Of a DNA stretch of 64,000 bases, positions 44,753 through 52,706 are shown piece by piece. The DNA is from a virus. The DNA is taken from positions 1-64,000 of the IMG/VR virus record IMGVR_UViG_3300031576_000037; one strand, given 5' to 3'. Positions within the stretch are counted from its first letter, which is position 1. Every line of letters begins with the position of its first letter. Below the pieces are notes generated by a model. The model was not told the DNA's origin and did not search any database. It saw nothing but the letters and a program-made list of their open reading frames with translations. A program made the translations under genes and the position numbers.

Positions 44753-47182
44753 TCAGTACCCCAGCATTGGATTCGGCGACGGCATTGCGGCTTGCGGCTC
44801 AGCCGCCATCGGATTACGCTCAGGCACGGGCTGCGGTTTGGCATCCACACCCGCTTTCCCGTTCTGGTTATTCATCTGCATCTGCTGCCCCATCTGCTGC
44901 GATTGCACAGCCATCGGCCCGGCAGCGGCGGCTTGCGCCATCAACACCTGCTCATTGATCAACGCCGAATAATGCTCGTGAATCCGGATGATCACGGCCT
45001 GCTGCACCGCCTCCGGCGCGCCGCGTCCCTCGGCGCTGCCCAGCCAGTCCCGGTAATAGTGAATTTTCACGTCGTGGCCGAGCGTGTAGGGATTGACCGG
45101 GGAGAGCGCATACAACTGCTCCGGCGCAATCTGCCCGCCCGCCGCTTCCGCCGCCTGCAACATCAGGTCAATCACCTCCTCGCACTCTTCCAGCTTCTCG
45201 CGCTGCCGCTCGAAAGTGAAATCGGTCTTGAAGATTTCGTTGATCTGCCTGAGCGAGGACGGATTGAGCAGGCTGAGCGGCTGCAGGATCGAGACCACCT
45301 GTGCGCCCTCCATCACCGCTGCCCGCTTCTCTATCTCCAGATTCGGCATAAAGCTGCCCGGTTTGACCCAGGCGATGAAGTTCGTGCGGATCGAAACCGC
45401 CCTGACCTGCCGCGCCTGCCGCTCGCCGGTCAGCCTGTCCACGTCGTGCACCAGCCGCAGATCGCCGTAATGCTTCTGCGCCAGCAGCAACCGCTTGACC
45501 GAAGCCTCTTTCAGCACCCCGGCATAGATCGCCAGATAGGTATTGTGCGCGGCCTGGGATTTCGACAGTCTGATCTTCGAGGCGGTCGCGGTCCAGTTGG
45601 GCACGCCGGGGAAATCGCCCTGGCTGCTGTAAGCCTTGAGCGCCTGCTGAATCTCGGCGTCCATATCCTGCAAATAGCCGAAGACCTGCGGATTGATGCC
45701 GGGCGGAACGACGTGCGCGAAATGATGCCCGACCTGCGTGCCTTCGGGAAGCGTCGCATTGTTGATCGAGATGACGTTATCAAGCCGGTTGAAGAGCCTT
45801 GAATCCTGGAAGACCCGCCCATTGACCGCAATGCTCGGCTGCAGTGTCTTTTGCAGGTAACGGAACGTGCCGGACTTGAGCACATTGGTCTGGCGCTGCG
45901 CCTCCACGCCGTCTTCGATGCCGGCCCCGACCTGCTGGCCGAACACGATGCCGTAGCGCCCATCGGTGAAGCGATCCCCGTGGTCTTCCCGGTAGACATT
46001 CAGGAAGTTCGGCAGGCCCGGCGCCGTCAGGATGCACATCCCCCCGGGGAAAGCATCGGCCAACCGCTCACCCGCCGGAATCGTCTCGCCGTCGGGCAAC
46101 GTGACCGGCGCCTTGAGCGAATAGAAGGCCAGCATTTCGGGCCGATACCAGAACCGCTGGACGAGCGCATTATCGCTATCATCCTCGCCAGTCTCCACTC
46201 CGCCGCCGCGTTGCCGGGCGGCCCGGCGCATCACCCGCTCAGCGTGCATCGCCTCGTCGCGTCCCCACCGCTCGTCATCCGCCGTGCCGTCGAGCTTACC
46301 GTACACAGCTTCGATCTGCTCCTTCGGCAAATCCTCTTCGGCGTAACGCCAGGGCGAATCCGCCGGGCCGGTGGTCAGGCTGTAGCGCAGCGACCAGGCC
46401 GGAAACGGACGCATCACCACTTCGCCGGACTGTTTCCAGCCCTGGTCGGCCAGCAGCGCGTCGTCTATCCGCACGCCCGGCATCGGCACCGGGGAGACGG
46501 CTGGTGAGCCACAGGTCAGGCAGGCCGCATTCTCCTGCGCCTCGCCCACGTCGCCACAGTCCAGGCATTCCTGCCACATCGCACCCGGCAATTCGAGCGG
46601 CGCGTACTCCTCGAACCACTCGTAACCGTTGCGGTCGTCCGGGTCATACCAATGCTCAAAATGGTAGTTTCCGCAAAGCTGGCCGCCTTTGGCGATCAGT
46701 TGCAGGTTCTCTTCCGTCAGGTGCAGGCGGTTAAAATAAGCATTGAGCGTCTGCAGCTCGTCAATCGCCCGCTCCGCTTTCCGCTCGTCCTCGTCCAGCA
46801 CGGCGAATAACGTTTCCGGCGATGACCCCACCCACATATCCGTCACGGTGTCGCTGTAAGGCCGGAGCTTGTTATAAACGTAGAGCGGCTGGTCAATCCC
46901 GCGAAGCTGCCGGATGTCGTAGCCAAAAGTCCCGCGCGGCACCAGGATTTGATGTCCGCAGTAGTAGAGCGCCGACCGCAGCCACGTCATGTAGTAGCCG
47001 CGCCACAGACTGGCTTGCCGTTCCAGTAGTTTGTCATTGAGGCTCTTAAAGTGCCGGAAGAAGTCAACCGGCTCGACCTTGTCGCGCCGCATTGCATCCG
47101 TAGACACGTTGCCGACCTTTTGCGCTTCCTGGATGCTGCGCAGCCGGGTATCCCAGCCGATTTGATCCTGAACCGAGAGCAT
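44753..47182 (-). CDS. Portal protein with zinc-ribbon insertion
   Basis: 809 residues, the size of P22-like portals. N-terminal clip and wing-type sequence (FKSLNDKLLERQASLWRGY; YVYNKLRPYSDTVTDMW), a zinc-ribbon insertion near residues 207-227 (C-x2-C and C-x2-C in ECLDCG and CLTCGS), a long helical stem region and a Gln/Met-rich C-terminus. Forms the dodecameric DNA gate in the capsid vertex and docks terminase. Gene order (terminase, small genes, portal, scaffold, capsid) supports it. Confidence 0.85.
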   Translation of the reverse strand: MLSVQDQIGWDTRLRSIQEAQKVGNVSTDAMRRDKVEPVDFFRHFKSLNDKLLERQASLWRGYYMTWLRSALYYCGHQILVPRGTFGYDIRQLRGIDQPLYVYNKLRPYSDTVTDMWVGSSPETLFAVLDEDERKAERAIDELQTLNAYFNRLHLTEENLQLIAKGGQLCGNYHFEHWYDPDDRNGYEWFEEYAPLELPGAMWQECLDCGDVGEAQENAACLTCGSPAVSPVPMPGVRIDDALLADQGWKQSGEVVMRPFPAWSLRYSLTTGPADSPWRYAEEDLPKEQIEAVYGKLDGTADDERWGRDEAMHAERVMRRAARQRGGGVETGEDDSDNALVQRFWYRPEMLAFYSLKAPVTLPDGETIPAGERLADAFPGGMCILTAPGLPNFLNVYREDHGDRFTDGRYGIVFGQQVGAGIEDGVEAQRQTNVLKSGTFRYLQKTLQPSIAVNGRVFQDSRLFNRLDNVISINNATLPEGTQVGHHFAHVVPPGINPQVFGYLQDMDAEIQQALKAYSSQGDFPGVPNWTATASKIRLSKSQAAHNTYLAIYAGVLKEASVKRLLLAQKHYGDLRLVHDVDRLTGERQARQVRAVSIRTNFIAWVKPGSFMPNLEIEKRAAVMEGAQVVSILQPLSLLNPSSLRQINEIFKTDFTFERQREKLEECEEVIDLMLQAAEAAGGQIAPEQLYALSPVNPYTLGHDVKIHYYRDWLGSAEGRGAPEAVQQAVIIRIHEHYSALINEQVLMAQAAAAGPMAVQSQQMGQQMQMNNQNGKAGVDAKPQPVPERNPMAAEPQAAMPSPNPMLGY

Positions 47183-47185
47183 TGC

Positions 47186-47524
47186 TTACCAGCCTCCCGC
47201 TATCGCCACCTTAACCGGACTCTCGTCGCCATACCGCGCGGCCCAGGCGTGCAGCGGATTCTCACCCGGCGGCACGTTGCTCCCCGCCCAGGTGAAAAAG
47301 ATGTCACGGTCATCCGGCGACCAGTGGGCGTCAGGTCTGTCGGCTGGCGCTTCCGGCTCGGATGGCCGTGACGTAGTCCCAGTCACCCCAGGGGAAGAAA
47401 CGAACTTCAGCCCCAACCGCTCTGTCCAGGCTGAACGGTAAAAGTCCCGCTCAGCGATCAGCTCGGCGATCCGGGCTTCGAGTAACGCGATAATCGCGCT
47501 GTGAGTGCGGCGGGAGATCAGCAC
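47186..47524 (-). CDS. Small phage protein before the portal
   Basis: 112 residues: an N-terminal helical hairpin (AIIALLEARIAELIAERDFY), a Pro/Ser-rich linker and a WAGSNVPPGENPLHAWAARYG segment. No function assigned; often such genes sit between terminase and portal. Confidence 0.55.
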   Translation of the reverse strand: MLISRRTHSAIIALLEARIAELIAERDFYRSAWTERLGLKFVSSPGVTGTTSRPSEPEAPADRPDAHWSPDDRDIFFTWAGSNVPPGENPLHAWAARYGDESPVKVAIAGGW

Positions 47525-47527
47525 TGA

Positions 47528-47860
47528 TTAAGCCCAGAACCGGAAGCCGGACTGATAGCTGTTGGTGAGCGCCGAGTTCGCCGTCGTCAGCACCGCGCGC
47601 AATCCGTCCATCGTGTCGGCGGCGGCGATGTTCGTAGCGGTAAAAATGTCGGCGTCGCAGGCGGCCTGGATTGAACGCTGGTGGAACTGCACGTCCTGAC
47701 CCTGCACCCAGCGTTTGCTGCCGGGCACAAACAGGTCAATCAGCCCCTGCTTGGTCGTCAGCGCCAGGATGTCGGCGTTGACAATCGCGCCGGACGCGGC
47801 GTTCAAGGCGTTCATCGCACCAGCAGCGATGATTGGTTTCTCGTATTCCATTGCGGCCAT
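47528..47860 (-). CDS. Small structural-type protein with capsid-like leader
   Basis: 110 residues from ATG 47860. Contains a SGAIVNADILALTTKQG and a C-terminal NSYQSGFRFW strand. Its untranslated leader (TTATAAGGAGTAAT) matches the capsid gene leader almost base for base. A minor capsid or cement protein is plausible; no homologue recognised. Confidence 0.55.
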   Translation of the reverse strand: MAAMEYEKPIIAAGAMNALNAASGAIVNADILALTTKQGLIDLFVPGSKRWVQGQDVQFHQRSIQAACDADIFTATNIAAADTMDGLRAVLTTANSALTNSYQSGFRFWA

Positions 47861-47894
47861 AGAATTACTCCTTATAAGTGCGGAAAAAGAAAAA

Positions 47895-47936
47895 GCCGCC
47901 AAACTCTGAGCGTTGAGGTTCAGAGACGTTGGCGGC
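47895..47936 (-). terminator. Strong intrinsic terminator within the late operon
   Basis: Outer stem GCCGCCAA/TTGGCGGC, inner stem CTCTGA/TCAGAG. On the minus strand it is followed by CTTTTTCTTTTTCC, a textbook terminator tail. It separates the terminase section from the portal/capsid section, just upstream of the gene at 47860. Confidence 0.8.
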
Positions 47937-47958
47937 GTGGTCTAAACGACGTGGCCTC

Positions 47959-48204
47959 CTATTCGAATTTGAAAAAATGCCTGAACTGCTCTTTCAGACC
48001 GAAATAGATTACCACAATCTTCAAGATCGCCAGCCCGTGTCTCACGATCTTTGTGACGGCCTCGGCGCGCGTCATCTCCGGCGCCATCAATGGCGCAGCT
48101 ACATTCACCGTCTCGGATGCTGTCCGGTCATCCACGTAATGCGCATGAGTCACGCTATACGTCCTCGTTGCCGGGATATTATCCGTCACGCCGTCTGGCC
48201 CCAT
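47959..48204 (-). CDS. Small protein overlapping terminase end
   Basis: 81 residues from ATG 48204, overlapping the terminase stop by 19 bases. The last ~25 residues hold a hydrophobic helix (GLAILKIVVIYFGLK) and charged/aromatic tail; possibly membrane-associated. Function unknown. Confidence 0.5.
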   Translation of the reverse strand: MGPDGVTDNIPATRTYSVTHAHYVDDRTASETVNVAAPLMAPEMTRAEAVTKIVRHGLAILKIVVIYFGLKEQFRHFFKFE

Positions 48205-50069
48205 ATCCGCTCAAACTCCCCTTTCATCTCTTCCTCAATCGCCGCCTCAGCCTCCGCTACTGCCCTGACTCGCGCCATCTCCCAGCCGTCCGTCCATGCG
48301 GCTTGGCCGGATTCGAGCGCGGAGAGGCGGAGCCGACCGGCGAGGGCGGCTTCGATCTGCTCCTGGCGGCTCAGCGGCGCTGCATCAGCGCCCCAATCTG
48401 CGCAAATCATTCTCGTGCTATCGACCGCATCATCCTCCGCCTTCATCGGCAGATTGAGCGATACCCCGCCCACCCCTGATACATCAGGCCGATATCGCCA
48501 CCCCAGCGTCTGCCGCCGGTGCGTCATCAACCCCCGATCGTCGCGCGGGGCCAGCAGCTGATCATCGTCAACCACGTCAAACCAGCCCGGCGCGCCCAGC
48601 CGGCAGTTCCCGTCCGGCAATCTCTCGTCGGCGAAAAACGGATGCGGCCTGGCTCGATCCACCCGCAGGAAATGCCGCCACTGGCTGATGCCCGCCGTCT
48701 TCGCCGAGTCGCAGGACTGGAACGGCAGATTGTATTTCTCGCGGTAGGTCTTGCGCTCCGACAATGCCTCGTGCGACATCCGCCAGCGAACGACCTGCTC
48801 ACCCTCCCACATTACCCGCTTCACCGTCTCCGCCTGCCCGTCCACGCTGACGCTGGTGAATACGAGGCCCCGATACCGAAACCGAGCGCCCGGCAACCGT
48901 GAGTTCATTGCCGCCGTCGCAATCCACGTCCACGCGCTCAGGTGTCCGGCAGTGAAGCCGACGTCGTGCCCGGCCTCGCACAGCCAGTGCTCCGGGATGC
49001 GGCGCTCGCCGAAGACCGCCTCAAACTGCGACCACGTGATGACGTGCACAGCCTCGTCGTATTCGGGAATAACTCTTCCCTGCTCGCTGGCCGCGAAATC
49101 GTGCTGGTACTCCGCCAGGAAAGCTTCGAGGCCGGAATTATCGAGGAATTTCTGACAAGCTGCCAGGTCAATATCCGGCCAGGTCGGACGCCCTTCCACG
49201 ATCACGCTGCGCTGCCCCTCATCCGTCTGCCGCGCTTCGATCCGCAGTCCCTCGAATGCCGGGAATGGCCCCGACTCGCGCCGCACCGTCAGCACACTCG
49301 TCCGGCGCGTCAGGATTTGATTGAAGACGCTGTTGCGGTGAATCAGGTTCTGCGCGCCGAGGATGACCGTCTCGCGCGTGCCGGCTGGAATAATTGAGCG
49401 GGCAATCGTTTCCAGCTTGTTCTGGACGATCAGCGGCGAGTCGGCGTGGTCGTCTATATCATCGAGCGCAATCAGAGTCGGTCGTGCATCGCCCACGCGC
49501 CCGCCGCGTACTCCCACGTCCAAGCCCACTGGCCTGATGGCCCAGCCGCCGCGCGTCCGCAGGAAATCCTGTCGCCAGCCGTATTGATTGCCGTGCTTGC
49601 CGACCTGCGGATTGGCCAAGTGCGGGTAGTAACGGGCGACATCCTCGCTCTCCAACCGCTCGCGGATCGCCGCGACGTGCCCCTCGGCCATTGCCTGCGT
49701 GCCGGAGACATAGAGCACGTAGCCCTTGCCGATCAACGCGCCCTCGGCGATGGCCGCCCACTCGACCGCACTGGATTTGCCCATCCCCCGCGCCCAGATC
49801 GCCAGGAATGCCTGCTCACTATTGGTGATCGGCGCACCCGACCGGCGCCGCTGAATGTGCGACCAGAACCAGTCCCAGAACTCGGCGTGGAATGGCGCGA
49901 AGCTGCCGGTGAACGTCTTCGGCCCGACCGCCCGCAGCCAGGTGCGCCAATCTTTTTCAATCTCTGCGCCGGGATGTGGGGGCTTGCGATTGCGCGCCGC
50001 CACCAACTGCAGATGCTCTTGGCGGAGGGCGGCGAGGCGGGACTGGCTTACCTGGCTCGTTTCGGCCAT
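48186..50069 (-). CDS. Terminase large subunit
   Basis: 627 residues. Walker A (IWARGMGKSSA, about residue 90-100) and Walker B (PTLIALDDID) define the packaging ATPase; a coupling region and RNase H-like nuclease domain follow, with acidic candidates in GHDVGFTAG and ICADWGAD. It translocates DNA into the prohead through the portal and cuts concatemers. A 46-residue ORF overlaps its start. Best anchored gene of the late block. Confidence 0.9.
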   Translation of the reverse strand: MAETSQVSQSRLAALRQEHLQLVAARNRKPPHPGAEIEKDWRTWLRAVGPKTFTGSFAPFHAEFWDWFWSHIQRRRSGAPITNSEQAFLAIWARGMGKSSAVEWAAIAEGALIGKGYVLYVSGTQAMAEGHVAAIRERLESEDVARYYPHLANPQVGKHGNQYGWRQDFLRTRGGWAIRPVGLDVGVRGGRVGDARPTLIALDDIDDHADSPLIVQNKLETIARSIIPAGTRETVILGAQNLIHRNSVFNQILTRRTSVLTVRRESGPFPAFEGLRIEARQTDEGQRSVIVEGRPTWPDIDLAACQKFLDNSGLEAFLAEYQHDFAASEQGRVIPEYDEAVHVITWSQFEAVFGERRIPEHWLCEAGHDVGFTAGHLSAWTWIATAAMNSRLPGARFRYRGLVFTSVSVDGQAETVKRVMWEGEQVVRWRMSHEALSERKTYREKYNLPFQSCDSAKTAGISQWRHFLRVDRARPHPFFADERLPDGNCRLGAPGWFDVVDDDQLLAPRDDRGLMTHRRQTLGWRYRPDVSGVGGVSLNLPMKAEDDAVDSTRMICADWGADAAPLSRQEQIEAALAGRLRLSALESGQAAWTDGWEMARVRAVAEAEAAIEEEMKGEFERIWGQTA

Positions 50070-50188
50070 CGCCCGACCATCCCGCCGAAAACGTAGGGCG
50101 CCAGCCAGCCCAGGTCAATCCGGCAATCCTCGCAGTAGTTCCAGAGATGCCTGCACAGAACACTAACCGGCCACAAAACCAGGCGCAT
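50048..50188 (-). CDS. 46-residue membrane/CxxC small protein
   Basis: ATG at 50188 with an A/G-rich ribosome site. Contains WNYCEDCRID (C-x2-C) then a hydrophobic LGWLAPYVFGGMVG segment. Overlaps the terminase start by 22 bases. Too small for homology by eye. Confidence 0.45.
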   Translation of the reverse strand: MRLVLWPVSVLCRHLWNYCEDCRIDLGWLAPYVFGGMVGRWPKRAR

Positions 50189-50207
50189 CACTTCTTCACC
50201 CCGCCCG

Positions 50208-50618
50208 TCAATGACAGGGCGGCAATGGACACTCGCAGAATCGGGGATGACAATAGCTTTTACACACGAATGATTCGATCACTGAGCCGTCCGCGTCGCA
50301 CGTTCGATGCCGGGCGCACTTGCAGGCTACCCGCTTCCCTTTCGGCGCATGACTGCACGGATGCTCAGGAATCTTGTGCTCCGGGTTGCCCGGCTCGTCG
50401 TCCGGCGGCGGCGGGTCCTGCGCAAAAGCGACAGCGACAAGGCGCACGCCGTAGCCGAGCGACGGGCCAGCCAGCCAGCCGGCGCAGGCCAGGGCGAGCC
50501 AGAGCGCGAGCACGGCAGCCATCTTCAGTTTGGGACTCATCAACTTTTTCCGCTCCCATTCCCACCACAGCCGGCAAACCAGCAGCCAGAAAATAAGCCA
50601 GAGCAGGATTCCGGTCAC
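50208..50618 (-). CDS. Membrane-anchored cysteine-rich protein
   Basis: 136 residues. Two hydrophobic helices (LLWLIFWLLVCRLWW; AAVLALWLALACAGWLAG) precede a periplasm-like tail with about ten cysteines in CKCARHRTC and CKSYCHPRFCEC patterns. Such Cys-rich tails are known from phage proteins near lysis or terminase genes, function open. An internal Met at residue 27 could make a one-helix form. Confidence 0.55.
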   Translation of the reverse strand: MTGILLWLIFWLLVCRLWWEWERKKLMSPKLKMAAVLALWLALACAGWLAGPSLGYGVRLVAVAFAQDPPPPDDEPGNPEHKIPEHPCSHAPKGKRVACKCARHRTCDADGSVIESFVCKSYCHPRFCECPLPPCH

Positions 50619-51001
50619 GGTGATTCGACCGGCTCATACTCAACATCGCCGTCAAGCATCGTCATTGCGGCAAAATATTCAGCGTCGAATCGCGGTGGGG
50701 TAAAAATCCCCGGCGCCCTGGCTGTGTCCCGGCTGAGCCGCCCATTCAAATCCGCAATCAAATCCTCGTGCCTGCCCGATGATCCCAGCAATGTTTCGAC
50801 TTCAATTTCCAGCGCCGCCACCCGCACGAGCAGAGATGCGCATCCGGCGCATTCGCCATCCCGATCCGGCCAGCCGGGCTCAGGCGGTAACTCAATAGCG
50901 CGCGAAGCCTGGGCGTCGGCGACGGTGTAGGCCGGGGCTGATGCGGGCAGACAGCGGTTCCCCGCCGGACTGCCGCCGATGATGCGAGGCGGTTTTTTCA
51001 C
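50615..51001 (-). CDS. Small phage protein with CxxC and coiled coil
   Basis: 128 residues. N-terminus disordered; GECAGC CxxC; then a coiled coil (SLLVRVAALEIEVETLLGSS). The stop overlaps the next start by 4 bases (ATGA), so it is translationally coupled. Unknown function. Confidence 0.5.
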   Translation of the reverse strand: MKKPPRIIGGSPAGNRCLPASAPAYTVADAQASRAIELPPEPGWPDRDGECAGCASLLVRVAALEIEVETLLGSSGRHEDLIADLNGRLSRDTARAPGIFTPPRFDAEYFAAMTMLDGDVEYEPVESP

Positions 51002-51471
51002 GCTATGTGCTCCGGGTCAGCCTGCGCCCAGTCGAATTCAGGTCGCCCATTCCGGCCAATTGGCGCCGCAACCGGCACGCGGGCGGGCGCAGGGCGGCGG
51101 ACTTCCAGGGCGGAAATCCGGTCGCGCAGGCCGTCAGCGAGTCGCTGTAGAGCGGCGTTGTCGCGCTCGCAGGCTTCGAGCCGGTCCCGGCACTCGTACA
51201 CTTGCTCGGCCAGCGTCGGCGGGACGGAATCAGGCTGGCGCTCCACGTCAATCACGCCGCCCTGGGCGCAATTCGTGATGCCCAGCGGATCGTCATTCCG
51301 ATGCACGCTGTCACGTGTCACGCCGCAATGTGTCACGGCCCCCACCGTCACGCCAGCAGCGAGCGCGAAACCGCCGTCACATGTCACGATCTTGCCACGC
51401 CTCTTCCACTGGCGCGCTGTGGCCGGTGTCACGCCGAGGGCGCGGGCAAAGTCTGCCAAGGTTTCAGCCAT
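50998..51471 (-). CDS. HTH DNA-binding protein, possible small terminase
   Basis: 157 residues. An N-terminal HTH (LADFARALGVTPATARQWKR), a beta/loop middle and a C-terminal coiled coil (YECRDRLEACERDNAALQRL) match the organisation of small terminase subunits and phage DNA-binding adaptors. It heads the late operon and is divergent from the HNH gene. Its own coding DNA carries a cluster of TGTCACG-type motifs. Confidence 0.55.
   Translation of the reverse strand: MAETLADFARALGVTPATARQWKRRGKIVTCDGGFALAAGVTVGAVTHCGVTRDSVHRNDDPLGITNCAQGGVIDVERQPDSVPPTLAEQVYECRDRLEACERDNAALQRLADGLRDRISALEVRRPAPARVPVAAPIGRNGRPEFDWAQADPEHIA
51309..51433. promoter_or_regulatory. Cluster of TGTCACG-type motifs
   Basis: TGTCACG occurs at 51309, 51316, 51331, 51382 and 51427, with one-base variants at 51346 (CGTCACG) and 51375 (CGTCACA). 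Offsets are 7, 15, 15, 29, 7 and 45, close to multiples of 15 with 7-base doublets. It lies in the 5' third of the candidate small-terminase gene; a pac site or autoregulatory operator is conceivable. Confidence 0.45.
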
Positions 51472-51489
51472 TTATTAATAATTATGTGG

Positions 51490-51518
51490 TTGCCTGCTCA
51501 TCCGGCTGCGGATACAAT
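51490..51518 (+). promoter_or_regulatory. Sigma70-type promoter for the HNH gene, leaderless
   Basis: TTGCCT, 17 bases, TACAAT. The ATG of the HNH gene is 7 bases after the -10, where transcription should start. The spacer shares TCATCCGGCTGCGGA with the promoter at 52294-52322. Confidence 0.75.
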
Positions 51519-51524
51519 GCTGGT

Positions 51525-52031
51525 ATGAATTTAGCAGCATTGACCAAGAAAGCACGGCGCACGGCGACATCCAATAATCGCAGGGCGCACGAGATGTACG
51601 GCAGTCTCGGCAATCTGCACTGGCGCGACGTGCGCGACCTCTATTTACAATCCGATGGCGTATGCGCCTATTGCAAGCGTCGCGTGGGTATCGCCAATCT
51701 GTCACTAGACCACGTTTACCCGCTCAACCTCGGCGGCAGCAATACGATAGAGAACTGCGTCCTGTGTTGCCGCTCTTGCAATTCGCTAAAATCCAACAAA
51801 ACGCTTGAGCAGATTGCAGGCTGTGTTCACGTCTCAATCGTGGCCTCGCTGTTAAGCGTCACGCCTATGGCGGTCTACCTACGCATCCAACAAGGCAATG
51901 TTCCCGGCGCATACAGCAACGGCAATCAATGCTTTGTTCCGCGCGAATACGTGCAGGATATGCTGCCGCCGGATTTCGATAACTTTATCTATTACGCCGA
52001 GCTACGGGAGCAAAAGCGAGGCAGACAATGA
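51525..52031 (+). CDS. HNH endonuclease
   Basis: 168 residues from ATG 51525. The HNH core spans about 47-90: C-x2-C (CAYCKRR), LDHVYPLNLGG with the catalytic His, and C-x2-C-N (CCRSCNSLKSNK). HNH proteins nick or cut DNA; phage versions serve homing or packaging. A C-terminal DNA-binding-like part (SVTPMAVYLRIQQG) follows. The upstream frame stays open but the promoter fixes the start. It ends overlapping the next gene (ATGA). Confidence 0.88.
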   Translation: MNLAALTKKARRTATSNNRRAHEMYGSLGNLHWRDVRDLYLQSDGVCAYCKRRVGIANLSLDHVYPLNLGGSNTIENCVLCCRSCNSLKSNKTLEQIAGCVHVSIVASLLSVTPMAVYLRIQQGNVPGAYSNGNQCFVPREYVQDMLPPDFDNFIYYAELREQKRGRQ

Positions 52032-52297
52032 AAGCCAACACGCTATTAACCCTGCGCCAATTTTGGGCGCTACACCTAGTGAGCGATACAAGCGGGGACT
52101 TCAGTAACCCAGATCACTCATTGCGCTACCTGCGTGACTGGTGCAGGAAGCACGTCATTCCCACGTCCGCGTGCATCCGCCTCGGCACACAGTGGCTGAT
52201 TACTGATCCTCAAATGGCGCTCCAGGCAATCCACGATCGTCCAAGGGCCGGCAATCCCAACTGGGGAAATCGGCATGTAGGCGCATTTTCTTCTTGA
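52028..52297 (+). CDS. HTH/excisionase-like small protein
   Basis: 89 residues, coupled to the HNH gene by a 4-base overlap. LRYLRDWCRKHVIPTSACIRL and WLITDPQMALQAI read as a MerR/excisionase-type winged helix, with a basic GNPNWGNRHV tail. Likely a DNA-binding regulator. Confidence 0.6.
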   Translation: MKANTLLTLRQFWALHLVSDTSGDFSNPDHSLRYLRDWCRKHVIPTSACIRLGTQWLITDPQMALQAIHDRPRAGNPNWGNRHVGAFSS

Positions 52298-52322
52298 CTT
52301 TTCATCCGGCTGCGGATAGAAT
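52294..52322 (+). promoter_or_regulatory. Sigma70-type promoter, spacer shared with 51490-51518
   Basis: TTGACT, 17 bases, TAGAAT. The -35 overlaps the stop of the previous gene. Downstream, TTGTCAGTTG resembles the sequence after the promoter at 56013-56041. Confidence 0.85.
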
Positions 52323-52375
52323 GCGCTTGTCAGTTGGAAGTATCAACGCGCGGAAGCGCACAACAAGGAGCCACG

Positions 52376-52585
52376 ATGACCAACAACGAAATCATGGCAA
52401 AGGCGCTAGGCATCGGACAGTCACTGACACGCGAACGATGGTACGAGATGTCCGCGCTCGAAGCGGAGGCGTGGTGTAAGCTGGTAATCAACCGATATTA
52501 CCATATCCCTGCCGAGAACGAGGTACGGGAGATTACGCACCTCGCCATGCAATATGTGATTAACAACCAACGGGAGATCATTTAA
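52376..52585 (+). CDS. Small helical phage protein
   Basis: 69 residues from ATG 52376 with AAGGAG at the right distance. RERWYEMSALEAEAWCKL is its most distinctive segment. Transcribed from the strong promoter 54 bases upstream. Function unknown. Confidence 0.6.
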   Translation: MTNNEIMAKALGIGQSLTRERWYEMSALEAEAWCKLVINRYYHIPAENEVREITHLAMQYVINNQREII

Positions 52586-52601
52586 TCAATGCCCCGCTGC
52601 C

Positions 52602-52706
52602 GAGCGGCGCTATCCGGGAGCATCGATCAAAACTGCAATTTATCGCGCCCTCGGCTTCGAACCGCCGGAGCACGGCGGGAAGCGGGAGGGCGCAGGGAGA
52701 AAAGAA
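52602..52706 (+). repeat. Leader repeat, copy A
   Basis: About 105 bases repeated at 58141-58250, starting GAGCGGCGCTATCCGGG. It contains the hairpin element 52645-52693 and ends with AGGGAGAAAAGAAAT, a ribosome site. An insertion near the start of copy B shifts the frame between copies. Confidence 0.85.
52645..52693 (+). ncRNA. Structured leader element A (conserved hairpin)
   Basis: Nested stems GCGCCCTC/GAGGGCGC (8 bp), GCTTC/GAAGC (5 bp) and CCGCC/GGCGG (5 bp) with a 7-base loop. All 36 paired bases are identical to element B at 58189-58237; differences fall only in the bulge and apical loop. A ribosome site follows at once, so it probably affects translation or mRNA stability. Confidence 0.6.

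Noticed and set aside
35334-46507. Long plus-strand ORFs (e.g. 37694-38902, 41287-42693)
   Set aside because: Antisense to confident structural genes; composition typical of high-GC shadow frames.
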